Assembly: GCF_029240215.1 (NCBI RefSeq)
Contig: NZ_JARBTK010000001.1
Location: 744,001 to 808,000 of the forward strand
From: Chryseobacterium sp.
GTDB lineage: Bacteria > Bacteroidota > Bacteroidia > Flavobacteriales > Weeksellaceae
Length of the DNA: 64,000 nucleotides
Direction of reading: 5' to 3'
Every line of letters starts with the position of its first letter. The stretch's first letter is position 1. The notes under the pieces were generated by a model. That model saw only the letters and a list, made by a program, of their open reading frames with translations, did not search any database and had not been told where the DNA came from. This document shows positions 45,085-54,694 of the stretch, one piece after another. The position numbers and the translations under genes were made by a program.

Positions 45085-45981
45085 ATGATAAATATAAATC
45101 CTACAAAACAAGCAATTGAATTTCATAATCAAAAAGTAAGTAAAGTATTCGATGATACTATAAAAAAAGGATATATATTGAGAGAAAAAACTCAAAAAAA
45201 ACTTAGTACAGAATTCCTGTATTTTTTAAATAAATACAAAGATGAATTGATTAGTGCTAAGCCAGAAAGATTACTTGAAATAAATAAGGAATTTGTAAAG
45301 AAATGGATGTCAAGTCATGAATTAAAACTTATCAAAAGCTTCTTTATTCAAACTGGTTATGATAATTTTCCAAATAAAGAATTTTTAAATCTCTTAGAAA
45401 TTGATACCTGTGTATATTGTAATCGAAACTACACTTTAGATTTTGATAAACTCAACAACGCCCGAGCAGAACTTGACCATTGGTTTCCAAAAGAGTCCTT
45501 TCCTATTCTTGCATTAAGTTTTTACAATTTAATTCCTAGTTGCCATTCTTGTAATCATATTAAACATAGTAAAGCTCCTGCTGGAGGTTGGGAAAATGCT
45601 TTAGTAAACATTAACCATCCATATTTAGATGATAAAACCACAATGTTTACCTTTAGCTATTCTCTTAGTTCTATAAAACAACCTAAAGCAGTCATTAAAT
45701 CAACTAGTGAAAAAGCTAAAAGGACTATTGAATTTAATAAAATTGATATGATTTATGAAACGCAATCCGATCGAGAACTAAAAGATTTACTAGAATTACG
45801 TTATAAATATTCTGACAACTATTTAGAGATTTTGGTTAATAAAACTTTTGGAAAATTAATGTCTAAAGAAGAAGCATATAGAATGGTTTTCGGTATAGAA
45901 ATCAAAGAAAAAGATTATCATAAAAGACCTTTTTCCAAATTCAAAAAAGAAATTATTGATGAATTATTAAAAGCACCATGA
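45085..45981 (+). CDS. HNH endonuclease of a Septu-like (PtuB-like) pair
   Basis: The 298-residue protein has an HNH nuclease core with zinc-type pairs: C109/C112 in CVYCNRNY, the catalytic ELDHW (His132), N148 in YNLIPS, and C153/C156 with H158 in SCHSCNHIKHSK. This fits the PtuB/TIGR02646-type HNH proteins. The N-terminal 100 residues are helical. It starts 2 bp after the ATPase stop, so the pair is translationally coupled. Its stop overlaps the next ATG by 4 bp (ATGA). Likely it cleaves DNA when the ATPase is triggered by phage infection (inference). Confidence 0.82.
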   Translation: MININPTKQAIEFHNQKVSKVFDDTIKKGYILREKTQKKLSTEFLYFLNKYKDELISAKPERLLEINKEFVKKWMSSHELKLIKSFFIQTGYDNFPNKEFLNLLEIDTCVYCNRNYTLDFDKLNNARAELDHWFPKESFPILALSFYNLIPSCHSCNHIKHSKAPAGGWENALVNINHPYLDDKTTMFTFSYSLSSIKQPKAVIKSTSEKAKRTIEFNKIDMIYETQSDRELKDLLELRYKYSDNYLEILVNKTFGKLMSKEEAYRMVFGIEIKEKDYHKRPFSKFKKEIIDELLKAP

Positions 45982-47036
45982 CTATCCAAGACCTAAAAAA
46001 TAAAGACCTCATCCTCCTAGAATCCATCTCCGGCAGCCGCTCCTTCGGCCTCGAAACAGAAAACTCAGACACAGACATTCGGGGAGTATATTACTTACCA
46101 AAAGAAGAATTTTTTGGCTTAAATTATATTCCGCAGATTTCTAATGAGACTAATGATATTTCGTATTATGAAATTGGAAGATTTGTCGAATTACTACAGA
46201 AAAACAATCCGAATATTTTGGAAATTCTGGCAAGTCCGGATGACTGTATTCAGCATAAAAATCCGTTGATGGATTTGCTGAAACCTGAAGATTTTCTTTC
46301 CAAATTATGCAAAGATACCTTTGCGGGTTATGCGATTTCGCAGATCAAAAAAGCAAAAGGACTCAATAAAAAGATTTTAAATCCTATTGAAAAGGAAAGA
46401 AAATCAATTCTTGATTTCTGCTATATTTTAGAAAACAATGGTTCTCTTCCACTGAAAAAATGGCTTTTGAAAAACGGAAAAACTCAGGAAAAATGCGGAT
46501 TGGTCAACATCGATAATACCAAAGGAATGTTTGCCGTTTTCTACAATGAATCGGGAGATTTACACTATAAAGGAATTATCCAGAACGAAGAAGCCAATCA
46601 GGTTTCTTTATCATCAATTCCGAAAGATGAACAATCTGTAGCTTTCATGTTTTGTAATCTCGATGCCTACTCCACCTATTGCAAAGATTACCGTGAATAC
46701 TGGAAATGGGTTTCGGAAAGAAATGACGATCGCTACAATGTCAATAAAAGTCATGGGCAAAACTACGACAGCAAAAATATGATGCACACGATTCGGCTTT
46801 TGCAGTCTTGTGAGCAGATTTTTAAAACCAATTCTTTAAATATCCGTGTAGAAAACCGTGATGAATTATTGGACATCAAAGCTGGAAACTGGTCGTATGA
46901 TGCCGTCATGAAGAAAGCTGAAGAATTGATTCAGTCGATTGAATATTATCATTCAGTCTCAACACTTCCCGATTTTCCGGATCTTGGAAAAACGACCAAA
47001 ATCTTAGTGGAAATCAGAGAAAATCTCTATTCTTAA
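45978..47036 (+). CDS. YcgL-type nucleotidyltransferase
   Basis: The 352-residue protein has the polymerase-beta superfamily signature ISGSRSFGLETENSDTDIRG (about 17-36). The rest is helical with no recognised domain; the broken gene at 42204 is related. Substrate unknown. Codon use in the first 34 codons is unusual: 19 end in C, unlike the rest of the gene. It shares ATGA with the HNH gene, and a terminator follows. Proximity to RtcB suggests RNA modification or repair (inference). Confidence 0.8.
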   Translation: MTIQDLKNKDLILLESISGSRSFGLETENSDTDIRGVYYLPKEEFFGLNYIPQISNETNDISYYEIGRFVELLQKNNPNILEILASPDDCIQHKNPLMDLLKPEDFLSKLCKDTFAGYAISQIKKAKGLNKKILNPIEKERKSILDFCYILENNGSLPLKKWLLKNGKTQEKCGLVNIDNTKGMFAVFYNESGDLHYKGIIQNEEANQVSLSSIPKDEQSVAFMFCNLDAYSTYCKDYREYWKWVSERNDDRYNVNKSHGQNYDSKNMMHTIRLLQSCEQIFKTNSLNIRVENRDELLDIKAGNWSYDAVMKKAEELIQSIEYYHSVSTLPDFPDLGKTTKILVEIRENLYS

Positions 47037-47040
47037 AATA

Positions 47041-47067
47041 AAAAACCGTCTCATTACTGAGACGGTT
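47041..47067. terminator. Bidirectional terminator between nucleotidyltransferase and cold-shock genes
   Basis: AACCGTCTCA and TGAGACGGTT form a 10-bp stem with a 4-nt loop, A-run before and T-run after. Confidence 0.9.
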
Positions 47068-47092
47068 TTGTTTTATATATAGTTTAAAAAAA

Positions 47093-47527
47093 CTATCTGA
47101 TGATTTTGATATTGATCGCAGAAAAACCTTTTGGTGATCTTTCTTTTTCGAAAGATACTTTGTTTCCTTTTTTGATGATATCCACACAGTTGTTACTGTG
47201 GAAGAATACGTTTTCTTTAGAATTATCTTCTGTGATAAATCCGTATCCTTTATCGCTGAAAAATGTAACGATACCAGACTTGATTGGATCTTCCTCCTGG
47301 ATCGGAGCTGCACCCAACTGAATGTTATCCAAATTGATAGCCTCTGCATTAGAGTTATCGGGAGGTGTACTTGTCAACTGACCGTTTGCATCTACATACA
47401 TGATCATATCATCAAGACTTTTTCCTTTGTCATTGCTATTTTTTCGGTCTTCGCGACGTATCGCTTTTTCCTTTTGCTTCTGTAATTTTTTCTTAAAGTT
47501 TTCTTTTTTTGAGAAAGAATCCGCCAT
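47093..47527 (-). CDS. Cold-shock domain protein with charged N-terminal extension
   Basis: The 144-residue product ends in a cold-shock domain (about 84-144) with RNP1-like KGYGFITEDN and RNP2-like VFFHSNN, so it binds single-stranded RNA or DNA. The N-terminal 40 residues are Lys/Arg/Glu-rich and probably disordered, a layout common in Bacteroidota. The ATG at 47527 is the first good start. It is convergent with the nucleotidyltransferase gene. Confidence 0.92.
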   Translation of the reverse strand: MADSFSKKENFKKKLQKQKEKAIRREDRKNSNDKGKSLDDMIMYVDANGQLTSTPPDNSNAEAINLDNIQLGAAPIQEEDPIKSGIVTFFSDKGYGFITEDNSKENVFFHSNNCVDIIKKGNKVSFEKERSPKGFSAINIKIIR

Positions 47528-47544
47528 ATATTATTGTATATTAA

Positions 47545-47838
47545 TTGTTATTCTTGAATTTAAATATTGATGATTTTTTTAATATTTCATCAAAGGGTAT
47601 TATTTACCATCATAAAAAGATTTCTGTTGAAATTCTTCTAATGATTCCGCTTCATTCAGATAATAAATTTTTTAGGATTTACGATCGTTACCGGGAAGTT
47701 GCTGTGATTATTTCAATCATTTCGCTTCCTGAAAAAATAAAAAGGTGTTCTGAATTGTTTGTCAGTATTGGTGATTCGTTTTGCCGACACAATATTCATT
47801 TTAGAAAAATAAAAGTGAAAAAACGGCAGTCAGAATAA
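47545..47838 (+). CDS. Possible small hypothetical protein
   Basis: A frame of up to 97 residues starts from TTG at 47545 or ATG at 47641. The sequence is natural-looking, with NKFFRIYDRYREVAVIISII and a basic tail (HFRKIKVKKRQ), and has no membrane segment. Neither start has a strong promoter box, and the opposite strand shows nothing better. It is divergent from the cold-shock gene. I do not recognise it and keep it as a low-confidence call. Confidence 0.35.
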   Translation: MLFLNLNIDDFFNISSKGIIYHHKKISVEILLMIPLHSDNKFFRIYDRYREVAVIISIISLPEKIKRCSELFVSIGDSFCRHNIHFRKIKVKKRQSE

Positions 47839-48031
47839 AGAAAACTGAGGGATAAAGAGTATTCTAAACTTTAATAGTTTAAGAAAAGCAGAAACCTTCT
47901 TCTTAATTATAATACAAATATACGACAATTCCATGGATTTTGAAGACTATTATTTAAATAATTGAATGTCAGATTATTTCTTTAAACAAAAACCCGCTTT
48001 AAATTAACTTTAAATGGATGTTATTGATTGA

Positions 48032-48388
48032 TTACCTGTCTTTCTTTTTCAGAATATAATATACAGCTTCATCTTTTTCATTATTGGTTGTATAGGCAAA
48101 CTGAAGTGAATAGCCATTTGCAGACATAAAATTAAGAGCATCCATCATAGAATTGAACTTCACATTACGCCCTCTTTCATCTTTGATGTTGGTTCCGTTT
48201 TTAAATGAGATGGATTTTGTTTCCTGCCCAAAATCGATTTCCACATTCACTTTCGTACTCAGCGAACGGCCTGTTCCAATGATCTGAACGTAATCTACAT
48301 CGATATCTTTCAATGGAACATCATTGACGGTTTGGGCAAAACTGAAAGCTGATAAAGCGATTAGTGAAAGGATAAAAAGTTTTTTCAT
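48032..48388 (-). CDS. Hypothetical secreted protein
   Basis: The 118-residue product has a signal peptide (MKKLFILSLIALSAFSFAQ) cut near residue 19, then a single small domain with VQIIGTGRSLSTKVNVEIDF and MMDALNFMSANGYSLQFAYT. It is similar in style to small periplasmic proteins of Chryseobacterium. Function unknown. It lies downstream of pnp on the same strand, but a terminator at 48519 separates them. Confidence 0.75.
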   Translation of the reverse strand: MKKLFILSLIALSAFSFAQTVNDVPLKDIDVDYVQIIGTGRSLSTKVNVEIDFGQETKSISFKNGTNIKDERGRNVKFNSMMDALNFMSANGYSLQFAYTTNNEKDEAVYYILKKKDR

Positions 48389-48400
48389 AGCTTAGAAAAA

Positions 48401-48440
48401 GAAGTTAGATATTAGAATTTAGATATTAGGTTTGAAACCT
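48401..48440. repeat. AGAAGTTAGAT repeat, half copy
   Basis: AGAAGTTAGATATTAGAATTTAGATATTAGG resembles the left arm of the element at 16231. It lies upstream of the secreted-protein gene. Confidence 0.4.
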
Positions 48441-48518
48441 TTAATTATTGAATTAATTTTAAGTTAAAAGTAGAATAAATTTTAGAAACCCACTCAAAAT
48501 ATGAATATTAATTAAAAT

Positions 48519-48550
48519 AAAAATCCCCCGAAAAAATTCGAGGGATTTTT
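48519..48550 (-). terminator. Terminator for pnp
   Basis: AAAAATCCCTCGAA and TTCGGGGGATTTTT pair on the minus strand, with a 4-nt T loop, 20 bp after the pnp stop. Confidence 0.85.
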
Positions 48551-48570
48551 ATATGATTAAGAATGATTTC

Positions 48571-50778
48571 TTAAGCTTCGTTCAAAGGTTTGTGTTCTCC
48601 CGGTTGGTCCCGACCTTCAGGATTTACGTTTCCTTCATTTCTTGGTTTTGGAGCCGGTCTTTCTGGTCTTGGCAATAGAACTTTTCTTGAAAGTTTCATT
48701 TTTTTACGGTCATCATAACCCATGAATTTCACCTCAACTTCGTCACCCTCATTATAAGGAACTTTGTCTAAACGAGCCCATTCGATTTCTGAGATGTGAA
48801 GAAGACCTTCAGTACCTTTTGCAATCGCTACAAAAGCTCCGAAATCCATTACTTTTACCACCTTACCTTGGTAAACTTCGCCTACCACCGGTACAAAAGT
48901 AATTTCGTTGATTCTTGCAATCGCTGCGTTGATCTTTTCTCTGTTAACACCAGAAATTTCAATTCTTCCGATTTCACCAACTTCTTCAATGGCGATCACC
49001 GTATCTGTATCTTTCTGTAACTGCTGAATGATTTTTCCACCAGGTCCGATAACAGCACCGATGAAATCTTTAGAGATCTCAAGCATGACCATTTTCGGAG
49101 CGTGTGGTTTCACGTCTTCTCTTGGAGTAGCGATAGTTTCAGTGATTTTATCTAAGATATGCAATCTACCGTCTCTAGCTTGTAGAAGCGCTTTTTCCAT
49201 GATATCCATCGACAATCCCTGGATTTTGATGTCCATTTGGCAAGCGGTGATTCCGTCTGCAGTTCCGGTTACTTTAAAGTCCATATCTCCCAAGTGATCT
49301 TCGTCACCTAAGATGTCAGAAAGTACAGTGAATTTTCCTGTTTTAATATCAGTTACCAATCCCATTGCAATTCCTGAAACCGGTTTTTTGATTTGAACAC
49401 CCGCATCCATCAATGCTAAAGTTCCTGCACAAACAGTCGCCATAGAAGAAGAACCGTTTGATTCTAAAATATCAGAAACAATACGGATTGTATAAGGATT
49501 TTCTTCCGGGATCATATTCGCCAAAGCTCTTTGAGCTAAGTTTCCGTGACCAACTTCTCTTCTTGAAGTTCCTCTCAAAGGTCTTGCTTCACCTGTTGAG
49601 AACGGCGGGAAATTATAATGTAAGAAGAATCTTTCGTCGTAATTTACCATTACACTGTCTACCATGTTCGCATCTTTTACCGAACCTAAAGTTACAGCTG
49701 TCAGAGATTGAGTTTCACCTCTTGTGAAAATTGCAGAACCGTGAGCTCCCGGTAAATAATCGATTTCGCTCCAGATCGGACGAATCGTTTGAGGATCACG
49801 ACCATCAAGACGGATTTTATCATTCAAAATCATCTGACGCATCGCTTCTTTTTCCACATCGTGGTAATATACTTTTGCGAAAGGCGTTACTCTCTCCAGT
49901 TCTTCAGGATGCTCTACATATTGAGCTAAAAATTCAGCCAAAACAGCTTTGAATTTCTCTCCTCTTTCTTCTTTTCCTGAAGGCGATTTCGCTACTTCAT
50001 ATACTTTATCATATGTTTCTTTCCACACTTTCTCACGGATGGCTTCATCGTGATTTTCGTGGCTGTATTCTCTTTTTGGGAATGATTTTCCTACTTTTTC
50101 AGCTAATCTTTCCTGAGCTTCAACTTGTTTTTTGATTTCTTCGTGAGCAAAAGTAATCGCTTCAAGCATTTCTGCTTCTGTGATTTCTTTCATCTCGCCT
50201 TCCACCATTACGATAGAATCTTTAGTTGCACCCACCATGATGTCCAGGTCAGCCAATTTAAGATCTTCATAATTAGGATTTACAGCTAATTTCCCGTCAA
50301 TTCTTACTACTCTTACTTCAGACATCGGTCCGTTGAAAGGAATATCGGTGATTGCAATCGCTGCCGAAGCTGCAAGACCTGCTAAATCGTCAGGAATTGA
50401 CTGTCCGTCATAAGAAATTAATGAAATCATTACCTGAACTTCCGCATGGAAATCTTCCGGGAATAATGGTCTTAGAACTCTGTCTACCAAACGCATCGTC
50501 AGGATTTCCTGATCTGATGGTCTCGCTTCTCTTCTGAAAAAGTTTCCAGGGATTTTTCCACCTGCGTAGAATTTTTCTCTGTAATCTACTGTTAATGGTA
50601 AGAAATCTACACCATCTTTTGCTTCTTTGCTGGCTACAACAGTTGCTAAAAGCATTGTTCCGCCGATTTTTACGACTACAGAACCATCAGCTTGTTTCGC
50701 TAATTTTCCTGTTTCAATTGTGATCTCTCTGCCGTCTGCAAGAATGATCGTCTCTGTAATTGCTTGAGGTATACTCAT
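48571..50778 (-). CDS. pnp: Polyribonucleotide nucleotidyltransferase
   Basis: The 735-residue enzyme degrades RNA phosphorolytically. It has two RNase PH domains (about 10-230 and 310-545; [13 protein letters not shown] and [14 protein letters not shown] in the second), a KH domain (about 555-615, [12 protein letters not shown]) and an S1 domain (about 625-695, [15 protein letters not shown]). The tail is Pro/Arg/Glu-rich. Length is normal. A TTG-N18-TAAATTTG promoter is visible at 50846-50874. rpsO, its usual neighbour, is separated from it by one gene. Confidence 0.97.
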   Translation of the reverse strand: MSIPQAITETIILADGREITIETGKLAKQADGSVVVKIGGTMLLATVVASKEAKDGVDFLPLTVDYREKFYAGGKIPGNFFRREARPSDQEILTMRLVDRVLRPLFPEDFHAEVQVMISLISYDGQSIPDDLAGLAASAAIAITDIPFNGPMSEVRVVRIDGKLAVNPNYEDLKLADLDIMVGATKDSIVMVEGEMKEITEAEMLEAITFAHEEIKKQVEAQERLAEKVGKSFPKREYSHENHDEAIREKVWKETYDKVYEVAKSPSGKEERGEKFKAVLAEFLAQYVEHPEELERVTPFAKVYYHDVEKEAMRQMILNDKIRLDGRDPQTIRPIWSEIDYLPGAHGSAIFTRGETQSLTAVTLGSVKDANMVDSVMVNYDERFFLHYNFPPFSTGEARPLRGTSRREVGHGNLAQRALANMIPEENPYTIRIVSDILESNGSSSMATVCAGTLALMDAGVQIKKPVSGIAMGLVTDIKTGKFTVLSDILGDEDHLGDMDFKVTGTADGITACQMDIKIQGLSMDIMEKALLQARDGRLHILDKITETIATPREDVKPHAPKMVMLEISKDFIGAVIGPGGKIIQQLQKDTDTVIAIEEVGEIGRIEISGVNREKINAAIARINEITFVPVVGEVYQGKVVKVMDFGAFVAIAKGTEGLLHISEIEWARLDKVPYNEGDEVEVKFMGYDDRKKMKLSRKVLLPRPERPAPKPRNEGNVNPEGRDQPGEHKPLNEA

Positions 50779-50845
50779 AAATTGTTTTGTGTTGCACTCC
50801 GTATTGAGCGCTTTAATTATTTATATTTCGTCTAAATTTCGTTTG

Positions 50846-50874
50846 CAAATTTAAGGCTTTTGTTTTAAATACAA
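50846..50874 (-). promoter_or_regulatory. Promoter for pnp
   Basis: On the minus strand TTG at 50872-50874 and TAAATTTG at 50846-50853 are 18 bp apart, a good fit to the Bacteroidota consensus. Confidence 0.65.
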
Positions 50875-50920
50875 GATTTAAAGTTGATAAGAAGAAATAT
50901 TCATATTAATTTTACCTGAA

Positions 50921-52111
50921 TTATAAATTTTTCTTATTAAAAATCCTGTATCCAAGTCTCCATTCAATATAATCAGCTTTGTGAAATTTGAAAGATTTCA
51001 ATGCGATTCCGACTAACAAGTTTTTTCCAATGGTATACTGAAAACCAACTCGCTGATAAAAAATAGTTTTATCATAACGTCGGTCAACAGACTTTTTAAA
51101 CAAATAAAATCCCGGCTGCAGCTGAACAGCAAATCTTGAAATCGTAAGACGATAAGAAGGGAAAATATTAAGTAAAAGATTGTCATGTTTAAATCTCTTT
51201 TCAGTTTGAATTGCCCCACTTTCATCCTGATAAAATCTGTTGTTATAATCTTCATCATACAAAAGGCCTACTCCTAATCCTAAAGAAGATTTGTATGTAA
51301 CCTGCCTGTGATAAACTGTTTCGACACCCCAGTTCTGATAATATTCACCTTTAAATTTTTCGGTTAAATTAACATCAGAATATTCAAAACCATCATCTTT
51401 ACCCAAAAATATCGAATGCCGCACACCGCCGAAAACATTGATGTCTAAAGTTGAATATTTATCAAATGACGACACAGAATCTTTTGCGTGAATCAATCTT
51501 TTATCAAAGTGATATGTAAGAGATAATTTGGGAGAAAAAGTATTCATTCCTTTATTAGGATGTTTTAAAGCACCATTTGAAAAGTGATTGAAATTAAGGC
51601 CTAATCCCAAATCAAAATTTTTGCCTAAGTAATATTTGTAACTCGCTCCTAAATTGATGTAAATACTGACCGATGACCCTGAAGTTTCATTCAAATATCC
51701 CTTTTCCAGATTAAATGGTTCCCAGCCAAATGCAAAACCTGCACTCGTTTCATAATTCCAAGAATGGGTATTTGTTTCTTTAATTGCCCCTCCAAATGTA
51801 CCGTAAACCGCAAAAGGATGTCCCATATCACTGTTTTTCAGAAAGTCTAATGCTAAAATCCCACCACCATAATAAGGATAACCAAATCTTTTATGCCATT
51901 CTTTGCTCCCTTCGGTTTGCACGGTCAGTTCTGCAGCAGCACCAATAAATTGTCTGTGATCAAGAGTTTTCAGATAATCATTGGTTCCTAAAAATTTCCC
52001 GATCTGCAGACTTGCTGTTGCCCGTAAATTTGATTTTGGAATCGTATCTAAATCCTGAGAAAAGAAAAGAGTAGATACAAACAGAAAAAAACATGAGTAA
52101 AAGTATTTCAA
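50921..52111 (-). CDS. Acyloxyacyl hydrolase / PagL-like lipid A deacylase
   Basis: The 396-residue product has a signal peptide (to about residue 19) and an outer-membrane barrel pattern. NFNHFSNGALKHPN (about residues 174-187) contains the His-Ser pair of the PagL lipid A deacylase active site, so it probably removes acyl chains from lipid A. It is longer than PagL of Pseudomonas, as is usual in Bacteroidota. It lies between rpsO and pnp on the same strand. Confidence 0.8.
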   Translation of the reverse strand: MKYFYSCFFLFVSTLFFSQDLDTIPKSNLRATASLQIGKFLGTNDYLKTLDHRQFIGAAAELTVQTEGSKEWHKRFGYPYYGGGILALDFLKNSDMGHPFAVYGTFGGAIKETNTHSWNYETSAGFAFGWEPFNLEKGYLNETSGSSVSIYINLGASYKYYLGKNFDLGLGLNFNHFSNGALKHPNKGMNTFSPKLSLTYHFDKRLIHAKDSVSSFDKYSTLDINVFGGVRHSIFLGKDDGFEYSDVNLTEKFKGEYYQNWGVETVYHRQVTYKSSLGLGVGLLYDEDYNNRFYQDESGAIQTEKRFKHDNLLLNIFPSYRLTISRFAVQLQPGFYLFKKSVDRRYDKTIFYQRVGFQYTIGKNLLVGIALKSFKFHKADYIEWRLGYRIFNKKNL

Positions 52112-52214
52112 ATCTTTTATTTAAAATGTGAAAAGCGCAAATTTAACTATTCTTTCATCAAAGTAAATAAAGATTATGTAAACATTTATTACCAATTTCA
52201 TTTTCGCCTCACAA

Positions 52215-52243
52215 AAAAAGCAACCTCTTTCGAAGTTGCTTTT
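52215..52243 (-). terminator. Terminator for rpsO
   Basis: AAAGCAACTTCGAA and the matching TTGCTTT arm form a hairpin with about 8 bp of stem on the minus strand, 21 bp after the rpsO stop. Confidence 0.8.
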
Positions 52244-52263
52244 ATTTTTGGAAATCGGATAGA

Positions 52264-52533
52264 TTATTTTCTTAAACCAAGTTCAGCAATAATTGCTCTG
52301 TATCTTGTAATATCTTTTTTCTTAAGATAGTCTAATAAGCTTTTTCTTTTACCTACTAATTTAACCAAAGATCTCTCAGTGTTGAAATCATGACGATTAG
52401 CCTTCAAATGCTGAGATAAGTGGTTGATTCTGTAAGTGAAAAGAGCTACCTGTCCTTCAGCGCTCCCCGTGTCTTGTGCAGATTTTCCATGTTTTGCGAA
52501 AATTTCTGCTTTTTTTTCTGTTGTTAAGTACAT
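52264..52533 (-). CDS. rpsO: 30S ribosomal protein S15
   Basis: The 89-residue protein binds 16S rRNA helices early in 30S assembly. Family motifs are GKSAQDTGSAEGQVALFTYR, HLSQHLKANRHD and GKRKSLLDYLKKKD. Length is the usual 89. It has a textbook Bacteroidota promoter (TTTG-N19-TACTTTTG at 52569-52599) and its own terminator. Confidence 0.98.
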   Translation of the reverse strand: MYLTTEKKAEIFAKHGKSAQDTGSAEGQVALFTYRINHLSQHLKANRHDFNTERSLVKLVGKRKSLLDYLKKKDITRYRAIIAELGLRK

Positions 52534-52568
52534 TCCAATATTGTTTAATGATTATTATGTAACGGCTG

Positions 52569-52599
52569 CAAAAGTACGACTATTTTCTAATACTACAAA
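52569..52599 (-). promoter_or_regulatory. Consensus promoter for rpsO
   Basis: On the minus strand TTTG (52596-52599) and TACTTTTG (52569-52576) are 19 bp apart, an exact fit to TTTG-N19-TAnnTTTG. Confidence 0.8.
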
Positions 52600-52705
52600 A
52601 CATTATTGATGCTGTATATTAAATTTGATAGAAAAATATGTTAAAAATTTCTTAATAAAATTATGCCATCCCATTAAAAGGCAGTAATTTTGCATTGACA
52701 AGAAG

Positions 52706-53263
52706 ATGAAAAATTTTTTACTCTACATACTGATTCCCACTGTCTTTATTGCCAGCATTTCTTCTGTAAAAGCACAGAAAGTAAATACTCATGACAAAAT
52801 CAAGAAGATCTTATACTTTAATCCCGAGGTACAACCTGATTTGGATGAAATAAAAGAACCTACAAATTATGCATTTTTCAGTGCAGTTTCAGATAATGTA
52901 AGCGCGTTCAGAAAAAATAAAATGCTGAGATCAGAAGTTCAGGTTTCCTACGACAGCATTGATTCTAAAACCATTCATGAATACAGCAAAAACAACGATG
53001 CAGACTTCGTGATCGTTCCTAAAGTAAAGTATTTCAAAGTAGGCTTGGGAAAATATGTGTTCTCAAATCAGGTGGTTGTAAGTTTAAAACTTTTTGATGC
53101 TGAAGGAAATCTCATTGCATCATCAGATTATGACACATATCGTAAAAATATGCGCCTTTTGGGATCTGCAGAAAACTCAATTAAAATAGGAACCAATGGT
53201 GCGATGAAAAGTATCCTTAAAGAATTGAGAAAACAAAAACCCTCTTCTGAAGCCGGTTTTTAA
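52706..53263 (+). CDS. Hypothetical secreted protein
   Basis: The 185-residue product has a signal peptide (MKNFLLYILIPTVFIASISS, cut near VKAQ) and one periplasmic domain with DFVIVPKVKYFKVGLGKYVF and VSLKLFDAEGNLIASSDYDT. The latter pattern recalls proteins whose periplasmic domain measures a lipid or surface component, but I do not recognise the family. It is followed by mgtE on the same strand. Confidence 0.72.
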   Translation: MKNFLLYILIPTVFIASISSVKAQKVNTHDKIKKILYFNPEVQPDLDEIKEPTNYAFFSAVSDNVSAFRKNKMLRSEVQVSYDSIDSKTIHEYSKNNDADFVIVPKVKYFKVGLGKYVFSNQVVVSLKLFDAEGNLIASSDYDTYRKNMRLLGSAENSIKIGTNGAMKSILKELRKQKPSSEAGF

Positions 53264-53318
53264 CCTTTAATAAATCCTTAAATTTACGTTATCGTTCTCT
53301 TTTGTTGAAAATTTGAAT

Positions 53319-53326
53319 TATTTTTG
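53319..53326 (+). promoter_or_regulatory. Promoter -7 box (TATTTTTG) for mgtE
   Basis: Exact TAnnTTTG match; it lies inside the longest possible mgtE frame, so the real start must be downstream, probably the TTG at 53349. Confidence 0.55.
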
Positions 53327-53348
53327 CATATCCAAAAAAATTCAGGTT

Positions 53349-54671
53349 TTGAATTATACAGACGAACTCATCTTCAACCCAGCCGATATTGCCGAACGAC
53401 TTAGCGAACTTCCCGCTGATGAACGATTGTTGGCTTTTCTGAAAGTTCCGAAAGAATACAAAGCCGATGTTTTCTCCCATTTAGACCCGGATTTTCAGGA
53501 AGAAACCATCAGAAGTATCGGTAGTGACGAAGTTTCAGAGATTCTGAATGCCATGACTCCGGATGACAGAACTGCACTTTTTGAAGATTTTCCGGATGAG
53601 TTGATTAAATATTCTATCAATCACCTTAATCCGCAGGAAAGAAGAATTGCTTTAAAACTTTTGGGTTACGATTCTGATTCTATTGCCCGTCTGATGACAC
53701 CTTATTACATCCAGATCAGAAAAGAATGGACGGTAAAAAGATGTCTTCAGCAGATCAAAAAAGTCGGAAAAAGGGTGGAAACCATCAATCATCTGTATGT
53801 AGTTGATGAGAGAAACCGCCTGATTGATGATTTGGCACTTGGAAGTTTACTATTGGTTGAAGAAGATACTTTAGTTTCCGATCTTACCGACAATCAGTTT
53901 GTTGCTATTAAAACCACAACGTCAAAAGAAGATGCAGTAACCTATTTTGAAAAATATGACCGTACAGCACTTCCGATCATAACAGATGCAGGAGTTTTGG
54001 TGGGAATTGTGACAATTGATGATATTTTAGATCAGATTGAATCTCAAAACACAGAAGATATTCAGAAATTCGGGGGTGTTGAAGCTTTGGATGATCCTTA
54101 TATTCAGACGCATTGGTTTGAAATGATTAAAAAAAGGGGGCTTTGGCTGATTGTTTTATTTTTCTTACAGTTGATCACTGCTTCTGTGATGGGATATTAT
54201 GAAAACGAAATTGAAAAAGCCGTTGTTTTAGCACTTTTCATTCCTTTAATTATATCAAGTGGCGGAAATTCCGGTTCGCAGGCAGCAACTTTGATTATTC
54301 GTGCAATGGCCCTTCAGGAAATCACCATCAAAGACTGGTGGATCGTCATGAAAAAAGAATTGGTGACAGGTCTGATTTTAGGAACATTTTTAGGGGTAAT
54401 TGGTTTTTTCAGAATCATGATCTGGCACAAAATGGGTTGGTTTAATTACGGTGACTATTGGTTTTTCATTGCTCTCAGCGCAGGAATGTCACTTTCTATG
54501 ATTGTACTTTGGGGAACTTTATCCGGTTCTATGGTACCGTTTATCTTAAAAAAATTCAACCTCGATCCGGCTACTTCTTCTGCCCCATTTGTGGCGACAT
54601 TGGTGGATGTTACCGGTTTAATTATTTACTTTACGATTGCCGGACTTTTCTTAACCGGAAAACTTTTGTAA
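53349..54671 (+). CDS. mgtE: Magnesium transporter MgtE
   Basis: The 440-residue transporter (from TTG 53349) has the N-terminal MgtE domain (about 10-115, [15 protein letters not shown]), two CBS domains (about 120-245) that sense Mg, and five membrane helices (about 270-440) with the family signature [19 protein letters not shown]. The frame is open to 53313, but the promoter box at 53319 makes the downstream TTG more likely; no ATG is near. It follows the secreted-protein gene and precedes the metal-receptor-like gene. Confidence 0.92.
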   Translation: MNYTDELIFNPADIAERLSELPADERLLAFLKVPKEYKADVFSHLDPDFQEETIRSIGSDEVSEILNAMTPDDRTALFEDFPDELIKYSINHLNPQERRIALKLLGYDSDSIARLMTPYYIQIRKEWTVKRCLQQIKKVGKRVETINHLYVVDERNRLIDDLALGSLLLVEEDTLVSDLTDNQFVAIKTTTSKEDAVTYFEKYDRTALPIITDAGVLVGIVTIDDILDQIESQNTEDIQKFGGVEALDDPYIQTHWFEMIKKRGLWLIVLFFLQLITASVMGYYENEIEKAVVLALFIPLIISSGGNSGSQAATLIIRAMALQEITIKDWWIVMKKELVTGLILGTFLGVIGFFRIMIWHKMGWFNYGDYWFFIALSAGMSLSMIVLWGTLSGSMVPFILKKFNLDPATSSAPFVATLVDVTGLIIYFTIAGLFLTGKLL

Positions 54672-54694
54672 TTTTAGACAAAGTCTAAAATTTT

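Noticed and set aside
43064..45981. Retron with ATPase-HNH effector
   Set aside because: No reverse transcriptase or msr/msd-like structure was seen nearby.
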